The notes under the pieces were generated by a model that worked only from the letters and a program-made list of their open reading frames with translations, searched no databases and was not told the DNA's origin. A DNA stretch of 64,000 bases from Novosphingobium barchaimii LL02 (lineage in GTDB: Bacteria > Pseudomonadota > Alphaproteobacteria > Sphingomonadales > Sphingomonadaceae). Of this stretch, positions 54,504 to 62,537 are shown piece after piece. Position 1 is the first letter of the stretch; every line of letters starts with the position of its first letter. The stretch covers positions 251,103 to 315,102 of the forward strand of contig NZ_KQ130455.1 of NCBI RefSeq assembly GCF_001046635.1, in the 5' to 3' direction. Both the position numbers and the translations under genes were made by a program.

Positions 54504-54899
54504 TCAGTACCCGCGGCGATAGTCGTCCCGGTTATGGTCGTAGCCGCGGCGATAATCGCCCTGCATGTTGCCACCCTGGCCGCGATAGTAGCGCTGGTAC
54601 TCGTCCCGGCCATGGCGGCCGCCGCTGCGATCCCAGTAGTAACCGTCGCGGTAGGACCAGTCGCTCACATAAGCGGGGCCGTTGTAGCGATTATCGTAGC
54701 GTGCGTCGTATCGGTCGTCGCGGTTGTTGGACGACGCGGCGATGGCGCCGACCGCCAGGCCCAGGATGCCCGCGCCGATGGCGATGGCGGCGGTGTTGTC
54801 GCCTCCCCGATGATAGTCGCGCGCCATGGCAGGCGTGGTGCTGGCAAGAGCGGTAGCGGCGAGGCCGGCGGCCATGGCAGTCTTCTTTAACAGGTTCAT
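54504..54899 (-). CDS. Secreted glycine-zipper protein, paralogue of 53706
   Basis: The 131-aa protein has a signal peptide (KKTAMAAGLAATALASTTPA), the helix TAAIAIGAGILGLAVGAIAA that matches the one at 53706 at most positions, and a Y/D/R-rich tail. The two genes lie 300 bp apart in the same direction and probably arose by duplication. Function unknown. Confidence 0.65.
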   Translation of the reverse strand: MNLLKKTAMAAGLAATALASTTPAMARDYHRGGDNTAAIAIGAGILGLAVGAIAASSNNRDDRYDARYDNRYNGPAYVSDWSYRDGYYWDRSGGRHGRDEYQRYYRGQGGNMQGDYRRGYDHNRDDYRRGY

Positions 54900-55142
54900 A
54901 GCGAGAAACTCCTTTCGAGGGACGGCGATCCAAGAAACCGTTGTCCCCGTGTTGAGATTGTTCTAGCTCTTGGCGTCTGAACCGGATCGAAGCGGATCTG
55001 GCAGAATTCGTTCATGGTTGTACGCAATTGTATGAACGCAAACGTGTTGCGGATGAGCAATATTTCGTAACATCTGCGCCCGAAATGCGACATGTCTGGC
55101 CCCCAATCTGACATCATCAAATTGTCAGACTGGAGAATACCC

Positions 55143-55433
<291 letters not shown>

Positions 55434-55648
55434 TGTCTGCCGGCGGTGCCTTCCTGCTTTGCGGCAGCGCGGGCATCGCCGGACGGTAAAAGCCGGTTCG
55501 GCCGCCTTTCCTCCCCGGAACCTCCATTGGCGGTGCGACATTTTCCAACCGGCGCGGCTATCTTCGCTGCGCCGGTTCCCTATATGGTAAAAGAGACAAG
55601 CACAGCACGATGACGGTCGCACCCCGCTACAGGCTCGCCCAGGAAACC

Positions 55649-56377
55649 ATGACTACCCCTCCCACCATCCTGCTCGTCGAGGACGACGGCGCGCTTCGCA
55701 CCCTCACGGCGCGGGCCCTGCGCCAGAGCGGGTTCAACGTGCTTACCGCAGCTACCGGCGCCGAAATGTGGGTCACGCTGCGAGAGGCCACGGTCAGCCT
55801 CGTCGTGCTCGACATCATGCTGCCGGGAACCAGCGGGTTCGATCTGTTCCGCCGCCTGCGCCGTGAAAGCGACGTGCCGATCATCTTCGTCAGCGCGCGC
55901 GGCAGCGAGGAAGACCGCGTGCTCGGGCTCGAACTCGGCGCCGACGATTACCTCGCCAAGCCCTTCAGCACCCGTGAACTGGCCGCCCGGGTCAGTGCCG
56001 TGCTGCGCCGGGGCGGCGGCCTCGATTCGGCCAGCGAACCGGTAGCCGAGGCACGCGGCCAGGACATGATCCATTTCGATAACTGGCAGGTTTCGATGGC
56101 CCGGCGCGAACTGCGTTCGCCCAGCGGTGCCATCGTCGACCTGACCGGGGCCGAATTCGATCTGCTCTCTACCTTTCTGGGCTATCCCCAGCGCGTCCTG
56201 GGCCGCGAACGGCTGATGGAACTGTCCCGCTCACGCATAGGCGACAGTTCTGACCGCAGCATCGACGTCCTCGTCAGCCGCCTGCGCCGCAAGCTGCAGG
56301 CAGAGGACAGCGAGTCCCCTATCGTCACCGTTCGCGGCGTGGGCTACATGTTCAAGGCGGAAGTGACGCGCGCCTGA
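55649..56377 (+). CDS. OmpR-family response regulator
   Basis: The 242-aa protein has a receiver domain (LLVEDDGALRTLTARALRQS, phosphorylated Asp55 in VVLDIMLPG, Lys in YLAKPF) and a winged-helix output domain (LTGAEFDLLSTFLGYPQRVL, then RSIDVLVSRLRRKLQAED and VRGVGYMF). The ATG at 55649 gives the normal start; an upstream start at 55610 would add 13 residues. It forms a pair with the histidine kinase directly downstream. Target genes unknown. Confidence 0.94.
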   Translation: MTTPPTILLVEDDGALRTLTARALRQSGFNVLTAATGAEMWVTLREATVSLVVLDIMLPGTSGFDLFRRLRRESDVPIIFVSARGSEEDRVLGLELGADDYLAKPFSTRELAARVSAVLRRGGGLDSASEPVAEARGQDMIHFDNWQVSMARRELRSPSGAIVDLTGAEFDLLSTFLGYPQRVLGRERLMELSRSRIGDSSDRSIDVLVSRLRRKLQAEDSESPIVTVRGVGYMFKAEVTRA

Positions 56378-56396
56378 TGCCTTGCCGGCCCATCTG

Positions 56397-57722
56397 ATGC
56401 TGCGCAAATTCATTACCCTGTTCAGGCGGATGGGCCTGCCCGAGCGGCTGTTCGCGGTCTTCGTTCTGGTCGTCGTCATCGAATTCGCGGCCAACTGCTT
56501 TCTGTTCGACCGGGTCAACTCCTTCGAACTGCGCCGCGATGACGCCGACCGGATCGCCGAAAACCTTGTGCTGGCCCAGCGCACACTGGAACATGCCGAC
56601 AAGGAAGAGCGCGGCGCTGTCGCCCAGGTGCTCAGTACCAAGCGATTCACGCTGATCCTGACATCTCCCGGCGACCGCCGTCGTGGGTCGCTCGGGCTCT
56701 CGAACTTACGCTCGCAAGTGGTCGAAATCGAACCGGAACTGGCGCTGGCCGACCTCGAACTGCACCTTGAGGAGATGCCGGGTAATGGCAATATCGGTGG
56801 TTCATTTCGGCTCAAGGACCGCAGCGTGGTGCGCTTTCACACCCATGCCAGCGCTGCCTGGAAGCTGACCGCCGGGCGGGTCGCCAGCTTGATCCTGCCG
56901 ACCCTGCTGCTGATCGCACTGGCCTGGCTCCTGGTACGAACGACCCTGCGTCCGCTTCGCAACCTGATCGGTGCGACACGGCATCTGGGTTCCGGCCCGC
57001 CGCAACCGGTCCCTGAACGCGGCCCTGACGAACTGCGCGAGTTGATCCGCGCTCTTAACCAAATGCAGGAGCGCATCCACCAGTCGCTGGTCGACCGTAC
57101 CCAGACGATGCTGGCGATCGGCCATGACCTCAAGACGCCGCTCTCGCGGATGCGGTTGCGCCTCGACGACGAAAGCGTCGATCCCGAAGTACGCGAGGGG
57201 CTTACCCACGATATCGACGAGATGCGTTTGTTGCTCGATTCGATCCAGGCCTATGTCGACAGTGACGGCAAATCTATCCCGCGTGAGCTTATCGACCTTG
57301 CCGTCATGGCCGAGACGCTGGTCGACACGGCTGCCGATCACGGCGCCGATGCGATCTATGCGGGGATTTCCAGCCTTACCTTGAAGGTCAGGCCGGTGCC
57401 GGTCCGCCGCGCCCTGTCCAACCTGATCGAAAACGCCATCCACTACGGCGGCAACGCCCGCGTGATTGTCCGGCGTGACGGGGACGGGGCGGAGATCGTC
57501 GTCGAGGACGATGGCCCAGGCATCCCCGAAGACCGTATTGTCGATGCGCTACAGCCCTTCGTCCGCCTCGATACCTCGCGCGCGCGCGATACCGCCGGCA
57601 TGGGGCTTGGCCTTGCCATCGTGCGCAAGGCGGTGCGTATGGAAAACGGCACGCTGGACTTGCGGAACCGGCCTGAAGGCGGTCTCAGCGTCACCGTTCG
57701 TCTTCCGTCGACCACCGACTAA
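56397..57722 (+). CDS. EnvZ-type sensor histidine kinase
   Basis: The 441-aa protein has two membrane segments (LFAVFVLVVVIEFAANCFLF and VASLILPTLLLIALAWLLVR) around a periplasmic domain of about 130 residues, a HAMP linker, the H-box AIGHDLKTPLSRMRLR with the phosphorylated His, and the ATPase boxes LIENAIHYGG, VVEDDGPGIPED and DTAGMGLGLAIVRKA. It lies 19 bp after the response-regulator gene. The sensed signal is not evident. Confidence 0.94.
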   Translation: MLRKFITLFRRMGLPERLFAVFVLVVVIEFAANCFLFDRVNSFELRRDDADRIAENLVLAQRTLEHADKEERGAVAQVLSTKRFTLILTSPGDRRRGSLGLSNLRSQVVEIEPELALADLELHLEEMPGNGNIGGSFRLKDRSVVRFHTHASAAWKLTAGRVASLILPTLLLIALAWLLVRTTLRPLRNLIGATRHLGSGPPQPVPERGPDELRELIRALNQMQERIHQSLVDRTQTMLAIGHDLKTPLSRMRLRLDDESVDPEVREGLTHDIDEMRLLLDSIQAYVDSDGKSIPRELIDLAVMAETLVDTAADHGADAIYAGISSLTLKVRPVPVRRALSNLIENAIHYGGNARVIVRRDGDGAEIVVEDDGPGIPEDRIVDALQPFVRLDTSRARDTAGMGLGLAIVRKAVRMENGTLDLRNRPEGGLSVTVRLPSTTD

Positions 57723-57875
57723 GTCTGTTATTGCTCGATTGATGCCCAACTGCTGCAACGCAGCAAACTTTCGTAACGCTCGCGCACGACAGCCGAAAAT
57801 CTCGACACCTAGCTTTTCACATTAAGCTCGCGGCCTTGAGCCGGCGTGCATGTGAATAAGAGAAAGGTGTCCAAG

Positions 57876-58565
57876 GTGAACGAACTCATCGGCCGTGTCT
57901 TCAACTTCGAGAAGACCACATTCCCCGCCAGCAGCGAGCTTTTCGGCGAGCTGACAGCGAAAGGTCAGTTCCCCAAGGCGCTGATCATTTCATGCGCTGA
58001 TTCCCGCGTCGTGCCCGAACACATCGTCCAGGCCGACCCCGGCGACCTGTTCGTGTGCCGCAATGCCGGTAATATCGTCCCCCCCTATTCGACCCAGAAC
58101 GGCGGCGTGACCTCCACGGTCGAATATGCCGTGGCTGCGCTCGGCGTGCGTGACATCATCGTGTGCGGCCACTCGGACTGCGGCGCGATGAAAGCGCTCA
58201 GCGACCCGACCGGCCTGGAAGCGATGCCCAATGTCGCCGCCTGGCTAAAGCACGGCGCTGCGGCGGAGCACATCGTCTCCACCTGCCATGCCGACCTTGA
58301 AGGCAAGGACCGCGTGCGCGCGATCAGCCTTGAGAACATCATCGCCCAGCTCAGCCACTTGCGTACCCATCCGGCGGTCGCGGCCGGCATCGCCCGCGGT
58401 GAGATCACGCTGCACGGCTGGTTCGTCGACATCCACGCCGGGCAGGTCATGGGCCTGAACGGTGACACCGGTGAGTTCATCACCCTGCGCGAAGACCGTG
58501 ACCTGCCGGTCGCACTGGCCGCGCGCACCCGCTTCGCCACCGAATACGCAGAAGCGGCAGAATGA
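57876..58565 (+). CDS. Beta-carbonic anhydrase
   Basis: The 229-aa protein has the zinc ligands of beta-class enzymes: SCADSRVVPEHIVQADPGD with Cys and the Asp-Arg dyad, and VCGHSDCGAMKALSD with His and Cys. It interconverts CO2 and bicarbonate. GTG at 57876 has GAGAAAGG upstream and starts the conserved NELIGRVF; ATG at 57846 is another option. Its stop overlaps the SulP-transporter start (ATGA), so the two work together. Confidence 0.93.
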   Translation: MNELIGRVFNFEKTTFPASSELFGELTAKGQFPKALIISCADSRVVPEHIVQADPGDLFVCRNAGNIVPPYSTQNGGVTSTVEYAVAALGVRDIIVCGHSDCGAMKALSDPTGLEAMPNVAAWLKHGAAAEHIVSTCHADLEGKDRVRAISLENIIAQLSHLRTHPAVAAGIARGEITLHGWFVDIHAGQVMGLNGDTGEFITLREDRDLPVALAARTRFATEYAEAAE

Positions 58566-60097
58566 GCGCCGCCGTCGCCGGTGAAGTGCGCCAAGGCCTC
58601 TTCTCCCACTTCGGACGGGATTTCACGGCGTCCATCGTCGTGTTCCTGGTCGCCATGCCGCTGTGCATGGGTATCGCCATCGCCTCGGGCGTCCCGCCGG
58701 AGAGGGGGCTGGTTACCGGCATCGTCGGCGGCATCGTCGTCGGCATGCTCGCAGGCTCGCCGCTGCAGGTCAGTGGCCCGGCAGCGGGCCTCGCCGTCAT
58801 CGTCTTCGAGTTCGTTCGCGAGAACGGGCTCGAGGCGCTTGGCCCTGTCCTGCTGCTGGCCGGCGTTCTGCAACTGATTGCCGGCGCGCTCAAGATGGGC
58901 GGCCTGTTCCGCGCCATCAGCCCCGCCGTGGTCCATGGCATGCTGGCCGGTATCGGCGCGTTGATCGTCATAGGACAGTTCCATATCCTGTTCGACGAAA
59001 AGCCCCTGTCCAGCGGCCTTCAAAACCTTGCCGCCATGCCCGCGCGCGTGTTCGGGCTCGATTTCTCCAACGCCGCCTCGACCGAGATGGCGCTGGGCGT
59101 CGGCTTGCTGACCATCGCGGTGATGCTCGGCTGGGAAAAGCTGCGGCCCAAGTCATTGACGCTGGTTCCGGGCGCACTGCTGGGCGTCCTCGCCGCTACC
59201 GGGGTAGCCTGGGGCATGGGCCTGGACGTCGCACGTATCGAGGTTCCCGCTTCGATCGCCGCTGCCTTCACCTTCCCCACCAGCGCATCGTGGTTCGCGC
59301 CGCTCGCCAACCCCTCGCTGGTCGTCGCGGCGCTTGCCATCGCTTTCATCGCCAGCGCGGAAACGCTGCTTTCGGCGGCTGCGGTGGACCGGATGCATGA
59401 CGGCGTCCGCACGCAATACGACAAGGAACTGCGGGCGCAGGGCGTGGGCAACTTCCTGTGCGGCCTTTTCGGTGCGCTGCCGATGACCGGCGTCATCGTG
59501 CGCTCCTCGGCGAACGTGCAGGCAGGTGGCAAGACCCGCCTTTCGACCATTATGCACGGTGCCTGGATCCTCGGTTTCGTCGCGCTGCTGCCCTGGCTGC
59601 TGCGCGAAGTGCCCATGGCCGCGCTTGGCGGTATCCTGGTCGTCACCGGCTGGCGTCTTGTCAGCGTGAAGCACGTCACCCACCTGTTCAAGGCACACGG
59701 CCCATTGCCCGCCGCGATCTGGGCGGCGACTTTCGTGCTGGTGGTGACCACTGACCTGCTGACCGGCGTACTTGTCGGCCTGGCCCTTTCGGTGGTCGAA
59801 CTGCTGCCGCACTACAGGCATCTGCGTCTGAAGGTGAACGAGCATGACGAGGGTGGAGCCACCCGCGTCGAATTGAACGGTGCGGCCACTTTCGTCGGCC
59901 TTACCCGTCTTAACGCGGTGCTGGAAAAGCAGCCCGCCGATCGCCCGATCCACCTCGACATGGACCGCGTAAAGGCGATCGACCACACTACCGCGGAGAC
60001 CCTGTCCGAATGGATCAGTCGCCGCCGGAAGGGGGGGCAGAATGACCGGGTCACCGGGCCGGATGCCATCCTGAGGCCACTGCCATTGGCAAGCTGA
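58562..60097 (+). CDS. SulP-family transporter, probably bicarbonate
   Basis: The 511-aa membrane protein has the SLC26/SulP opening TASIVVFLVAMPLCMGIAIA, SGVPPERGLVTGIVGGIVVG with the anion-binding GPAAGLAVIV, and AFIASAETLLSAAAVDRMHD. The C-terminal domain after about residue 420 is a short STAS-like one (VELNGAATFVGLTRLNAVLE). Coupling with carbonic anhydrase by overlap points to bicarbonate, though sulfate or other anions remain possible. Confidence 0.9.
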   Translation: MSAAVAGEVRQGLFSHFGRDFTASIVVFLVAMPLCMGIAIASGVPPERGLVTGIVGGIVVGMLAGSPLQVSGPAAGLAVIVFEFVRENGLEALGPVLLLAGVLQLIAGALKMGGLFRAISPAVVHGMLAGIGALIVIGQFHILFDEKPLSSGLQNLAAMPARVFGLDFSNAASTEMALGVGLLTIAVMLGWEKLRPKSLTLVPGALLGVLAATGVAWGMGLDVARIEVPASIAAAFTFPTSASWFAPLANPSLVVAALAIAFIASAETLLSAAAVDRMHDGVRTQYDKELRAQGVGNFLCGLFGALPMTGVIVRSSANVQAGGKTRLSTIMHGAWILGFVALLPWLLREVPMAALGGILVVTGWRLVSVKHVTHLFKAHGPLPAAIWAATFVLVVTTDLLTGVLVGLALSVVELLPHYRHLRLKVNEHDEGGATRVELNGAATFVGLTRLNAVLEKQPADRPIHLDMDRVKAIDHTTAETLSEWISRRRKGGQNDRVTGPDAILRPLPLAS

Positions 60098-60435
60098 CCT
60101 TAACACCTGACACCTGGCGGGCCGGAATCCTCACAGCCGGCCCACTAACTTCCGGGCGGAACGCTAAAGGCGTTTCCGCCCGGTTTTCTGTCCGCATACC
60201 GGACAAGCCCATTTGCTACCGGCGGTGCAACAAAACTTCTGTTGCAATGCAACCACACTTGCTGCGCCGCAGTATTCAGCAATGTTTCGTCATGAAACGG
60301 CAAGGTTGGGGACAACCCCGCTGCGTACCCCTGTTACATGCCGGTATGAAACGGACCCGCCAAGTAGCGAAGGTCCGGCGTGCTGGCCGCAGGACGGAAC
60401 GTAATACAAACAGCAACATGAGGGTGTTCCGAACA
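60098..60435. other. 338-bp region: terminator then TorF-gene leader
   Basis: A terminator lies at 60152-60188. The next 240 bp lead to the porin gene and are AT-richer around 60225-60290 (ACAAAACTTCTGTTGC), probably its promoter. No gene is seen. Confidence 0.5.
60152..60188 (+). terminator. Intrinsic terminator after the SulP gene
   Basis: A 10-bp stem CCGGGCGGAA / TTCCGCCCGG with a 12-nt loop followed by TTTTCT, 55 bp after the stop codon. Confidence 0.88.
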
Positions 60436-61287
60436 ATGAATTCTCGTCTTTTCGCCGGCGTCGCCGGTCTTGCCGCTGCTTTCGCTGCAACAACGACCCC
60501 CGCGATGGCGCAGGAAGAAGTGCCCAGCGAATTTACGGTCGCCGGCACAGTCGCGCTCGTCTCTGACTACCGCTTCCGCGGCGTCTCGCAGAGCGACAAG
60601 GAACTGGCCGTGCAGGGCGGCGTTTCGGTCACCCACGCCAGCGGTTTCTACGTCGGCACCTGGGCATCGAACCTTTCGGGCTGGGGTACCTTCGGCGGTT
60701 CGAACACCGAACTCGACATCTACGGCGGTTTCGCAACCGAAGTGACCAGCGGCGTGACGCTGGATGCCGGCCTGACCTGGTACATGTATCCAGGCGGTTC
60801 GGACATCACCGACTTCGCGGAACCCTATGTGAAGCTGTCGGGCGAAGTCGGCCCCGGCAAGCTGCTCGTCGGCGTCGCCTATGCGCCCAAGCAGGAAGCA
60901 CTGGGCCGCTGGTATCTGAGCGCCGATTCCTACGCCACGGGCATCCCCGACGCTCCGGGCGCCAAGTCGGACAACCTTTACATCTGGGGTGACGCCAGCG
61001 CCAGCATCCCCACCACCCCGGTCACGCTGAAGGCGCACCTGGGCTACTCCAACGGCAACTCCGGTCTTGGCCCGAACGGCACCAGCGTAGCGCCTACCGG
61101 TAGCTATATGGACTGGATGCTGGGCGCGGACGTCGCTGTCGGTCCGGTAACCCTGGGCGTCGCCTATATCGACACCGACATCACCAAGTCCGAGTCCGCC
61201 TATCTCAAACCGAACTTCGCATCGTCGAAGAACGGCTCGCAGATTTCCGGCTCGACCGTGGTGTTCTCGCTTTCGGCCGGTTTCTGA
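60436..61287 (+). CDS. TorF-family putative porin (Gcw_chp)
   Basis: The 283-aa protein has a signal peptide (RLFAGVAGLAAAFAATTTPA cleaved after AMA) and the TorF pattern EFTVAGTVALVSDYRFRGVS, QSDKELAVQGGVSVTHASGF and a C-terminal VVFSLSAGF with final Phe, as in outer-membrane barrels. ATG at 60436 begins the signal peptide; an ATG at 60418 adds 6 residues. Role in nutrient uptake unknown. Confidence 0.85.
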   Translation: MNSRLFAGVAGLAAAFAATTTPAMAQEEVPSEFTVAGTVALVSDYRFRGVSQSDKELAVQGGVSVTHASGFYVGTWASNLSGWGTFGGSNTELDIYGGFATEVTSGVTLDAGLTWYMYPGGSDITDFAEPYVKLSGEVGPGKLLVGVAYAPKQEALGRWYLSADSYATGIPDAPGAKSDNLYIWGDASASIPTTPVTLKAHLGYSNGNSGLGPNGTSVAPTGSYMDWMLGADVAVGPVTLGVAYIDTDITKSESAYLKPNFASSKNGSQISGSTVVFSLSAGF

Positions 61288-61486
61288 TCGATTGAAAATG
61301 GTTCCCGCCCGCGCGTTTTTTTTAGCGCCGGGCGGGTATCCGGCGGGTTCCCGTCAAATCTGTGGCTTCAATGTAACATCTTGTGAAGTTGGCATATTTG
61401 TGACGGTAGGCTGGAAACTTACGTCGCGCTCGATGTTTCAACCTTCCGCAGGGCAGTGAAACGCCCTTGTTTCAGGAAGGATCTTA

Positions 61487-62347
61487 ATGTCTAACTTCAA
61501 TCGCGCTCTGACGGTCGTCGCGCTTGCCGCCGCCGCCACCGCAACTCCTGCCTTCGCACAGGATGGCGCGCCGGTATCGGCCGGCCGCGACAGCCACTTC
61601 GATGGCGTCTATCTCCAGGGCTTCGGTGGCTACTCCATCCAGAACCAGGACGATAGCGACCGCCTGAAGTTCGATACCGATGGCGACGGCAAGTACAACA
61701 ACAGCGTCAACACCGTTGCGGGCGCCAATGCGTTCTCGCCGGGCTTCTGCGCCGGCAAGGCACGCGGCGCTACCCCCGCAGCCGGTTGCCGTCAGGACCG
61801 TGACGGCGCCGAGTACGGCGTGCGCATCGGTTACGACCGCCGCATGGGCAACATGGTTGTCGGCGGCCTGATCGAAGGCTCCAGGTCCGAAGCCAAGGAT
61901 GCTGTCACCGGCTACAGCACCACTCCCGCCAGCTACTCGATCGATCGCAAGATCGATTACGCGGTCAACGCTCGCCTGCGCGCGGGTTACACGCCCGGCG
62001 GCGGCGCACTGTTCTATGTCACCGGCGGCGGCGGCATGGCCAAGATCGACCACACGTTCACCACCACCAACACCGCCAACTCGTTCGACCCCGAGCGTAA
62101 CAACAAGATGGTCTGGGGCTGGCAGGCTGGTGGCGGCACCGAGATCATGCTCACCGATCACATGAGCCTGGGTCTCGAGTACCTCTACAACCGCTACAGC
62201 GACAACAAGTACAACGTCGAAGTCGGCCCCGGCACCGCGCCTGCGACCAACCCGTTCCTGCTCGATTCGGGCTCGACCCGCATCAAGGGCGGCGACAAGA
62301 ACTTCGACTACCACTCGCTGCGCGCGACGGTAGGCTTCCAGTTCTGA
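61487..62347 (+). CDS. Outer-membrane beta-barrel protein (opacity/OmpA-like)
   Basis: The 286-aa protein has a signal peptide (ALTVVALAAAATATPAFAQ) and an eight-strand-type barrel pattern: GVYLQGFGGYSIQNQDDSDR early, GVRIGYDRRMGNMVVGGLIE, VNARLRAGYTPGGGALFYVT and final LRATVGFQF with the terminal Phe. The ATG at 61487 is preceded by AGGAAGGA. Followed by a terminator. Confidence 0.85.
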   Translation: MSNFNRALTVVALAAAATATPAFAQDGAPVSAGRDSHFDGVYLQGFGGYSIQNQDDSDRLKFDTDGDGKYNNSVNTVAGANAFSPGFCAGKARGATPAAGCRQDRDGAEYGVRIGYDRRMGNMVVGGLIEGSRSEAKDAVTGYSTTPASYSIDRKIDYAVNARLRAGYTPGGGALFYVTGGGGMAKIDHTFTTTNTANSFDPERNNKMVWGWQAGGGTEIMLTDHMSLGLEYLYNRYSDNKYNVEVGPGTAPATNPFLLDSGSTRIKGGDKNFDYHSLRATVGFQF

Positions 62348-62384
62348 TCCAGCGCTAGTCCTCTCACGAGGATATGAGCAACGG

Positions 62385-62424
62385 CAAAGGGCCGCGTCTG
62401 TTACAGACGCGGCCCTTTGTTTTG
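62385..62424 (+). terminator. Intrinsic terminator after the outer-membrane protein gene
   Basis: A perfect 16-bp stem (CAAAGGGCCGCGTCTG and complement) with a TTA loop and a following TTTTG, 38 bp after the stop codon. Confidence 0.93.
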
Positions 62425-62474
62425 TCTGGGGTGCAGTGGGACCGCGCTGTCAGACGAGGAAGGTGCCGGACAAG

Positions 62475-62513
62475 AAAAGGGGCGCGACGGTCGATACCGT
62501 CGCGCCCTTTTTT
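62475..62513 (-). terminator. Bidirectional terminator of typA
   Basis: A 12-bp perfect stem (GGGCGCGACGGT / ACCGTCGCGCCC) with CGAT loop; TTTTTT follows on the plus strand and CTTTTC on the minus strand. It is 31 bp after the typA stop on the minus strand. Confidence 0.9.
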
Positions 62514-62537
62514 AGCGCAAGCCGTGTCTGTTACGGC

